Shown here piece by piece: positions 12,422-17,216 of a DNA stretch of 17,216 nt. Source of the stretch: DATAEG01 sp036258135 (GTDB lineage Bacteria; Actinomycetota; Actinomycetes; Mycobacteriales; Jatrophihabitantaceae); NCBI GenBank assembly GCA_036258135.1, contig DATAEG010000075.1, positions 1 through 17,216 on the forward strand. Direction: 5' to 3'. Position 1 is the stretch's first letter. Every line of letters starts with the position of its first letter. The notes beneath the pieces were generated by a model. The model saw only the letters and a list, made by a program, of their open reading frames with translations. It had not been told where the DNA came from and did no database searches. The translations under genes were made by a program, and so were the position numbers.

Positions 12422-13648
12422 ATGACGCCGTCAGCTGTCGAGCTCGCCCACCGCGAGCACTGGTCGCGGCTGTTGGCGTTGCTCGTCGGGCAGCTGCGCA
12501 GCTTCGACCTCGCCGAGGAGGCCCTGGCCGACGCGTTCGCCGAGGCCACTCAGCGCTGGACGGCGGACGACACGCCGGCGAACCCGGCCGCCTGGTTGCT
12601 CACCGTGGCGCGACGCAAGGCGGTCGACCGGATGCGTCGGGAGGCGGCGCTATACCGCCGGCTGCCGCTGCTGATGACCGACGAGGCGGAGCTCGGGCCT
12701 GAGGAGCTCGTCGAGGAGGCGGCCATGGTCAGCATCCCCGACGAGCGGCTGCGCCTGATCTTCACCTGCTGTCATCCGGCGCTGTCGATGCCGTCGCGAG
12801 TCGCGTTGACGCTGCGGCTGCTCGGCGGGCTGAGCACGCCGGAGATCGCGAGGCTGTTCTTGGTAACCGAGGCCACCATGGCCGCCCGCATCACCCGGGC
12901 CAAGAAGAAGATCGCCGCGGCCGGCATTCCCTACCGGGTGCCCGCCGGCAGCGAACTGCCGGAGCGGCTCAGCGGCGTCCTGACGGTGCTCTACCTCGTC
13001 TTCACCGAGGGCTACGAGGCGAGTTCGGGGCCGGGGCCAGTGCGTGCCGATCTCGCCGATGAGGCGATCCGGCTGACCCGCACGATGGCCGAGCTCATGC
13101 CCGACGAACCCGACGTCCGCGCGCTGTTGGCGCTCCTGCTATTGCAACATTCGCGCCGCGACGCCCGCACCGACGCCGCTGGTGACCTCGTGCTGCTCGC
13201 CGACCAGGACCGGACGCGATGGCATGCAGACGAGATCGCGGAGGGTCTGCGATGGCTCGGCACCGTCCCGGCCGGTTGGGTGAGCAGCTTCGCGCTGCAG
13301 GCCCGGATCGCCGCCGAGCACGCCCGAGCCGGGTCGGCGCAGGACACCGACTGGGCAGCAATCGGGCGATGGTACTCGACGCTCGAGGGCCTGACGGGAT
13401 CGCCGGTGGTGCGGCTCAACCATGCTGTGGCTGTGGCCGAGACGCACGGCGCCGCGGCCGGACTGTCGTTGATCAACGATCTCGAACCGGCGTTGGCCAC
13501 TGAGCACCTGTTCTACTCCGCCCGGGCCGACCTGCTGCGCCGCTTGCAGCGCAGCGCCGAGGCGCGGGCGGACTATCGACGTGCTTTGGAGCTCGCCGGC
13601 ACGGACGCCGACCGGCGCTTCCTCCGGCACCGCCTGGAGTCCCTCTGA
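12422..13648 (+). CDS. ECF42-type RNA polymerase sigma factor with C-terminal TPR-like extension
   Basis: 408 residues from ATG 12422, about twice the size of a simple ECF sigma factor. Region 2 lies at about 8-78 (FDLAEEALADAFAEA; NPAAWLLTVARRKAVDRMRR). Region 4 lies at about 108-165 (LRLIFTCCHPALS; LSTPEIARLFLVTEATMAAR). After YLVFTEGYEA (about 191-200) comes the DUF6596 part, then TPR-like helices to the end, including EARADYRRALELAG. This is the ECF42 architecture, whose extension is needed for activity and replaces a classical anti-sigma factor. ECF42 genes normally sit beside a DGPF/YCII-related gene; none is present in this window. The gene follows the MITE-like element directly and carries its own ECF-like promoter. 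Confidence 0.9.
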   Translation: MTPSAVELAHREHWSRLLALLVGQLRSFDLAEEALADAFAEATQRWTADDTPANPAAWLLTVARRKAVDRMRREAALYRRLPLLMTDEAELGPEELVEEAAMVSIPDERLRLIFTCCHPALSMPSRVALTLRLLGGLSTPEIARLFLVTEATMAARITRAKKKIAAAGIPYRVPAGSELPERLSGVLTVLYLVFTEGYEASSGPGPVRADLADEAIRLTRTMAELMPDEPDVRALLALLLLQHSRRDARTDAAGDLVLLADQDRTRWHADEIAEGLRWLGTVPAGWVSSFALQARIAAEHARAGSAQDTDWAAIGRWYSTLEGLTGSPVVRLNHAVAVAETHGAAAGLSLINDLEPALATEHLFYSARADLLRRLQRSAEARADYRRALELAGTDADRRFLRHRLESL

Positions 13649-13655
13649 GCTGCAA

Positions 13656-13961
13656 TTAGACGTGGCGGAACAGCACGGCCACGACGGCCGCGGCCAGGAC
13701 GACCACCGGGAACGGCGCCCGGCGCCACACCAGCACCGCGGCCGCGGCCACCCCGGCCAGCCTCGGTCCGTCGAGGTCGATGTGCTGGCCTTGGGCCAGC
13801 GCCTCCACTACGACGAGCGCGGAGAGCAGTGCCACCGGCACCAGCTCCACGAACCGGCGCACTCCCGGCCCGGCCAGCCATGCTTCTGGGACGTAATAGC
13901 CCGCCAGCTTCAGGGCGTAGCACCCGACGATCGTGGCAGCCACCACCGGCCAGCTACCCAC
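13656..13961 (-). CDS. azlD: Branched-chain amino acid export subunit, AzlD family
   Basis: 101 residues starting at GTG 13959-13961. The start overlaps the azlC stop by 8 bases. Three to four hydrophobic segments and the pattern VGCYALKLAGYYVPE, then RFVELVPVALLSALVVVEAL, fit AzlD, the small subunit of AzlCD exporters. With AzlC it forms a two-component permease that exports branched-chain amino acids and analogues. It converges on the sigma gene, with 7 bases between stops, and no terminator hairpin is evident. Confidence 0.88.
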   Translation of the reverse strand: MGSWPVVAATIVGCYALKLAGYYVPEAWLAGPGVRRFVELVPVALLSALVVVEALAQGQHIDLDGPRLAGVAAAAVLVWRRAPFPVVVLAAAVVAVLFRHV

Positions 13962-14658
13962 GTTGCGAGACCCGTCTCGGGATGTGCACGGCGGCCAGCA
14001 GCCCCGCGGTCCCGGCCAGCACCGGAACGCCCGGCGGAGTCAGCGGGATCAGAACCAGCGCCACTAGCCCCGCCAGCAGCGCCACCCGCCGTTCGACCGG
14101 ACCGGCCCGCAACCGTGGCGCCAACAGAGCGAGGAACGCGGCCGGGATGACCGCGTCCAGTCCGAACCGGGCCGGATCGCCCAACGCGTTGGCCCCGAAC
14201 GCACCGAGCAGCGTCGCCGTGTTCCAGCCCAGCCAGACGCTGCACGCGGTCCACCAGAACGCGGCTCGGGACAGCGCCGGCGTCGGCTGGGCCACCGCCA
14301 TGGCGGTGGTTTCGTCGATGGTGCCGTGGGCGGCTAGCCAGCGGCCCGGGCCGCGGCCGCCGAGCAACGGGCGCAGCCGCACCGCATAGAGCGCGTTCCG
14401 GGCACCGAGCAGCAGGCCGCTGCTAACTGCGGACACCCCCGTTCCGCCGCCGGCGAGCACGCCCACCACGGCGAACTGCGTGCCGCCGGTGAAGGCCAGC
14501 ATTGAGAGCAGGGCCGACTGGAGGACGGTCAAGCCGGCGGCGACTGACGCCGCGCCGAAGGCGATGCCGTAGGTCCCGACCGCGAGGCCGATGCTGAGCG
14601 CGTCGCGGATGATCCGGCGCCGCTGGACCGCCTCGCCAGCCGCGTCCGTCACCGCCAT
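13954..14658 (-). CDS. azlC: Branched-chain amino acid permease, AzlC family
   Basis: 234 residues from the ATG at 14656-14658. A longer start at 14724 would overlap the kinase gene by 56 bases and is not needed by family length. Signatures: IRDALSIGLAVGTYGIAFGA near the N-terminus, LSMLAFTGGTQFAVVGVLAGG, LLLGARNALYAVRLRPLL and HGTIDETTAMA. It is the large subunit of the AzlCD exporter and has about six to seven membrane segments. The kinase stop lies 10 bases upstream, so kinase-azlC-azlD are probably one transcript. Nothing suggests a functional link between the kinase and the exporter. Confidence 0.9.
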   Translation of the reverse strand: MAVTDAAGEAVQRRRIIRDALSIGLAVGTYGIAFGAASVAAGLTVLQSALLSMLAFTGGTQFAVVGVLAGGGTGVSAVSSGLLLGARNALYAVRLRPLLGGRGPGRWLAAHGTIDETTAMAVAQPTPALSRAAFWWTACSVWLGWNTATLLGAFGANALGDPARFGLDAVIPAAFLALLAPRLRAGPVERRVALLAGLVALVLIPLTPPGVPVLAGTAGLLAAVHIPRRVSQRG

Positions 14659-14668
14659 CGCGGCCACG

Positions 14669-15214
14669 CTACCGATGGCCTCCGACCGCAGCGAGGAGAT
14701 TGCGATAGGCCGCGTCGACGTCACCCTCGACCGTCCAGATCGTCACCGTGGCGGGTCGGCGACGCAGCACGTCGACCAGGGCGCGGGACATCTCCGGAAA
14801 CGTCCAGTCGGTGCGCTCGTACAGCACGGTCGCGTCGTGGTGCGCCGGAGTTTCGGCGAGCCGGCTTCGGAAGCGGGCCTCGTCGTCACCGGCCGCGCTG
14901 CGCAGGACGATCTCGACGAAATCCGCGCCTTCCGTCGCACACAGCTCTGCCAGCGCGTCGACGAAGTCGGGCCGGCCGAGGAACTGCGGCACCACGACGT
15001 CGCGGCCCTCGCCCAGTTGCAGCCGAGCCAGCTCGATCGCCATCCGTCGGGCCACCAATCCGGCGTCCCGCGGACGCTCCAACCACCCGCCCAGCATGCG
15101 ACGGAGGTCGTCGATGTCCAGCGCCAGGGTGAGCGGATGGTCGGCGGCGTAACGGGCGGCCAATGTCGACTTCCCGCTCCCGGGCAGCCCGTTGAGCAGA
15201 ATCAGCCGGGCCAT
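14669..15214 (-). CDS. P-loop kinase-like ATPase (AAA_33 type)
   Basis: 181 residues from the ATG at 15212-15214. The Walker A motif GLPGSGKST is at residues 9-17, preceded by the hydrophobic strand ARLILLN. DIDDLRRMLGGW follows as the second conserved acidic site, with a lid-like segment DEARFRSRLAETP in the middle. It belongs to the broad group of small-molecule or nucleic-acid kinases related to zeta toxins and adenylylsulfate kinases. The substrate is unknown. An upstream in-frame ATG at 15296-15298 would overlap mrp and is rejected. A -10-like TACAGT lies 6 bases before the ATG, so the message is probably leaderless. Confidence 0.82.
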   Translation of the reverse strand: MARLILLNGLPGSGKSTLAARYAADHPLTLALDIDDLRRMLGGWLERPRDAGLVARRMAIELARLQLGEGRDVVVPQFLGRPDFVDALAELCATEGADFVEIVLRSAAGDDEARFRSRLAETPAHHDATVLYERTDWTFPEMSRALVDVLRRRPATVTIWTVEGDVDAAYRNLLAAVGGHR

Positions 15215-15220
15215 CCGCCG

Positions 15221-15226
15221 ACTGTA
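15221..15226 (-). promoter_or_regulatory. -10 element of the kinase-azlC-azlD transcript
   Basis: On the minus strand TACAGT (TAnnnT type) ends 6 bases before the kinase ATG at 15214. That distance puts the transcript start at or next to the start codon. No clear -35 is seen. Confidence 0.45.
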
Positions 15227-15248
15227 CGAGGACGGCGCCGCGGGTACG

Positions 15249-15254
15249 TACGAT
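15249..15254 (+). promoter_or_regulatory. -10 element of mrp
   Basis: TACGAT (TAnnnT type) ends 7 bases before the mrp ATG at 15262, consistent with a leaderless message, and no Shine-Dalgarno sequence is placed correctly. The surrounding GTACGTAC (15244-15251) and CGATCG (15251-15256) are palindromic. Confidence 0.45.
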
Positions 15255-15261
15255 CGAGAGC

Positions 15262-16398
15262 ATGCATCCTGTCGAACGTGCCGCCGTCGAAGCCGCATTG
15301 GCCACCGTCAAAGACCCGGAGATCGGCAAGCCGATCACAGAGCTCAAGATGGTCTCGTCACTGGAGATCACCGACGCCGGCGAGGTCGCGCTCGGTCTGC
15401 TGCTCACCGTGGCTGCCTGCCCGATGAAGGACCGGTTGGTGCGCGACACTACCGCCGCGGTGCGCGCCGTCCCGGGCGTCACCGACGTCCGGGTCGACCT
15501 GGGTGTGATGGACGACGCGCAGCGCACGGAATTGCGCACCGCGCTGCGCGGGGGTCAGCCGACGCCGGAGATCCCGTTCGCGCAGCCCAGCTCGACTACC
15601 CGCGTCTACGCCGTGGCCAGCGGCAAAGGCGGCGTGGGCAAGTCATCGGTCACCGTTAACCTCGCCATCGCGTTGAGCGAGCGCGGGTTGTCGGTCGGCG
15701 TGCTGGACGCGGACATCTACGGCTTCTCGGTGCCCCGGATGCTCGGCGTGACGGGCAAGCCCACCCAGGTCGAGAAGATGATCATGCCGCCCGCCGCGCA
15801 CGGCGTGAAGGTGATCTCGATCGGCATGTTCACGCCCGGCAACACCGCGGTGGTCTGGCGCGGCCCGATGCTGCACCGGGCGCTTCAGCAGTTCCTGGCC
15901 GACGTGTACTGGGGCGATCTGGACGTCCTGCTCATGGACCTGCCGCCGGGCACCGGTGACATCGCCATTTCGGTGGCGCAGTTGGTGCCGAGCACGGAGC
16001 TGCTTATCGTCACCACCCCGCAGCTCGCGGCGCGCGAGGTGGCCGAACGGGCCGGTTCGATCGCGCTCCAGACCCACCAGCAGATTGCCGGCGTGGTCGA
16101 GAACATGAGCTGGCTGGACCTGCCCGACGGCTCGCGGATGGAGGTGTTCGGTTCCGGCGGTGGCGCGGCCGTCGCCGAAGCGCTGGGCCGGGCCACCGGG
16201 ACGCGGGTGCCGCTGCTGGGCCAGATCCCCCTGGATACGCGGGTGCGTGAGGGTGGTGACGCGGGCACGCCCGTCGTCCTCACCGCGCGGGAGAGCCCGG
16301 CGGCGACGGCGCTGCGGCAAGTGGCCGAGACGTTGGCCGCGCGGCAGCGGAGCCTGGTCGGGCGCTCGCTCGGGCTGGCCCCGGTCGGTCAGCGGTAG
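15262..16398 (+). CDS. mrp: Mrp/NBP35-family ATPase, Fe-S cluster carrier
   Basis: 378 residues from ATG 15262. Residues 1 to about 100 are the MIP18-like domain (TVKDPEIGKPITEL; VAACPMKDRLVRD with Cys53). The deviant Walker A motif SGKGGVGKSS is at about 120-129. Further signatures are DADIYGFSVPRMLG, PGNTAVVWRGPMLHRALQQF and LLMDLPPGTGDIA. The family binds and transfers 4Fe-4S clusters as a dimer through a CPxC pair. At that place this protein reads VENMSWLDLPDGSRMEVFGS, with no Cys. Actinobacterial Mrp proteins often show the same change. It is divergent from the kinase gene and convergent with tatB (33 bases between stops). Cytoplasmic. Confidence 0.93.
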   Translation: MHPVERAAVEAALATVKDPEIGKPITELKMVSSLEITDAGEVALGLLLTVAACPMKDRLVRDTTAAVRAVPGVTDVRVDLGVMDDAQRTELRTALRGGQPTPEIPFAQPSSTTRVYAVASGKGGVGKSSVTVNLAIALSERGLSVGVLDADIYGFSVPRMLGVTGKPTQVEKMIMPPAAHGVKVISIGMFTPGNTAVVWRGPMLHRALQQFLADVYWGDLDVLLMDLPPGTGDIAISVAQLVPSTELLIVTTPQLAAREVAERAGSIALQTHQQIAGVVENMSWLDLPDGSRMEVFGSGGGAAVAEALGRATGTRVPLLGQIPLDTRVREGGDAGTPVVLTARESPAATALRQVAETLAARQRSLVGRSLGLAPVGQR

Positions 16399-16431
16399 AA
16401 CGTCAGGACGTCGGCGGCCAGCGGGGAGAAC

Positions 16432-16791
16432 TCAGGTTGCGTCTTCGTCGTACGGCGCGGCCTCGTCGCGTCCCAGCGGGCGCACCTGGCGGGTCACCGG
16501 CTTCTCTTCCTCGGCCTCCCGGTGCCCGTTCGGGCTGGGTGCCTCGTCCGGATCGTCGAAGATGGCGCGTTGCAATGCCGTCCGTGGGTTGAACGAGCGG
16601 ATGTCGAGGTTGCCGAACTCCGGGCCGAGCTCGTCGGTCAGCTGGTTGCGCGCGCCCTGGGCCAGGTCGCGCAGCGTGCGGAGCATCCGGCCGGCGTCCT
16701 TGGCCAGTTGCGGCAGCCGGTCCGGGCCGAACACGATCAGGGCCACGACCAGCAATATGCCGATCTCGAACGGGCCCAGATTGAAGAACAC
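16432..16791 (-). CDS. tatB: Twin-arginine translocase subunit TatB
   Basis: 119 residues from the GTG at 16789-16791. MFFNLGPFEIGILLVVALIV is the N-terminal membrane segment with the acidic residue Glu9 typical of TatB. It is followed by the FGPDRLP hinge, then an amphipathic helix (QLAKDAGRMLRTLRDLAQGA) and a charged disordered tail. TatB receives folded Tat substrates together with TatC. The gene follows the htrA-like gene by 49 bases on the same strand, the order htrA-tatB known from mycobacteria and other actinobacteria. Length is in the usual actinobacterial range. Confidence 0.92.
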   Translation of the reverse strand: MFFNLGPFEIGILLVVALIVFGPDRLPQLAKDAGRMLRTLRDLAQGARNQLTDELGPEFGNLDIRSFNPRTALQRAIFDDPDEAPSPNGHREAEEEKPVTRQVRPLGRDEAAPYDEDAT

Positions 16792-16840
16792 GCCCTGAGG
16801 GTAACGCCTGGCGGCGAACTCAGCAGGGTCAAGCTGGAGA

Positions 16841-17216
16841 CTAGGCGGAGCCCAAGGTGACCTTCACATTGAACTCCTTGCTGCCCCGCACGTACCGCAG
16901 GGTGACGACGTCGCCCGGCTTGCGCTTCTGGACGGCCACGGTCAGGTCGTCGGCGGAGGTGATCAGCTTGCCGTCGATCAGCTTGACCACGTCGCCCTCC
17001 TTCAGACCGGCCTTGGCCGCAGGGCCGCCCGGGTCGATCTGCAGGATGTACGCCCCCAGCCGGTTGCCGTCGGTGACACTGCGGGTGGACGCGCCCAGCG
17101 AGGCATGGGCCACGCGGCCCGTCTTGATCAGCTGGCTGGCCACGTCGCGCGCGGAGTTCATCGGGATGGCGAAGCCCAGTCCGATACTGCCGCTCTGCCC
17201 GGTGCCGCCTGAGCCG
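16841..17216 (-). CDS. HtrA/DegP-like serine protease, C-terminal part with PDZ domain (partial)
   Basis: Only the last 125 codons are in the window; the 5' end lies beyond 17216. The visible part opens with GSGGTGQSGSIGLGFAIP, the last strand of the trypsin-like domain, followed by MNSARDVASQLIKTG. A PDZ domain follows with LGAYILQIDPGGPAAKAGLK, then EGDVVKLIDGKLITSADDL, ending KVTLGSA. The catalytic triad and the probable membrane anchor are outside. An ATG at 17159-17161 is internal and not a start. Such proteases act outside the membrane in envelope stress. Adjacent tatB in the same orientation fits the actinobacterial sigE-regulated cluster. Confidence 0.92.
   Translation of the reverse strand, partial: GSGGTGQSGSIGLGFAIPMNSARDVASQLIKTGRVAHASLGASTRSVTDGNRLGAYILQIDPGGPAAKAGLKEGDVVKLIDGKLITSADDLTVAVQKRKPGDVVTLRYVRGSKEFNVKVTLGSA

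Overview
This is a very GC-rich, gene-dense window with many ATGA/GTGA start-stop overlaps, GTG starts and leaderless-looking promoters. Its gene families (ECF42-type sigma factor, a soluble MgtE-like CBS protein with DUF1003, TatB beside an HtrA-type protease, a Mrp protein without CPxC) point to an actinobacterium. I cannot assign a genus from the sequence.

Layout. 1-173: the 3' end of a zincin-like gene with a degenerate active site. 190-3450 (minus): a five-gene redox operon, read in transcription order as a Thr/Ser-rich membrane-anchored protein, ApbE flavin transferase, ferric-reductase-type heme b membrane protein, NuoF-like flavin/Fe-S protein and a small ferredoxin. This looks like a flavin-based electron route across the membrane, but the anchored protein lacks the FMN-binding domain expected downstream of its linker. 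3614-4906 (+): an MFS transporter whose 3' end overlaps a convergent ABM-like gene. 4825-7287 (minus): ABM-like monooxygenase, RelE toxin and Phd/YefM antitoxin with a visible operator-promoter, a VOC protein, a frameshifted DinB/DUF664 gene and a DUF5680 gene. 7378-9333 (+): an aquaporin and an acyltransferase-3 membrane protein. 9344-10267 (minus): an EamA/DMT exporter.

10445-12212 (+): a soluble MgtE-N/CBS protein overlapping a DUF1003 membrane protein. 12209-12374: a short MITE-like element built of three nested inverted repeats, flanked by CTAG and lying exactly at the DUF1003 stop codon. Four bases after it comes an ECF-type promoter (TGTCGA, 17 bp, CGTC) and an ECF42-like sigma factor without its usual DGPF partner. 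13654-15214 (minus): azlD, azlC and a P-loop kinase. 15262-16398 (+): mrp. 16432-17216 (minus): tatB and the 3' end of an htrA-like protease gene.

The MgtE-CBS/DUF1003/mrp/tatB/htrA set recalls a conserved actinobacterial neighbourhood (compare the sigE-htrA-tatB-mrp region of Mycobacterium). The roughly 3 kb between DUF1003 and mrp, starting at the MITE, looks like an insertion into it. A second unexplained structure is a 59-bp hairpin repeat (54/59 identical) that occurs in opposite orientations just upstream of apbE and of the MgtE-like gene, with a possible decayed third copy. I saw no rRNA, tRNA or CRISPR array, and no gene-free stretch above 300 bases.
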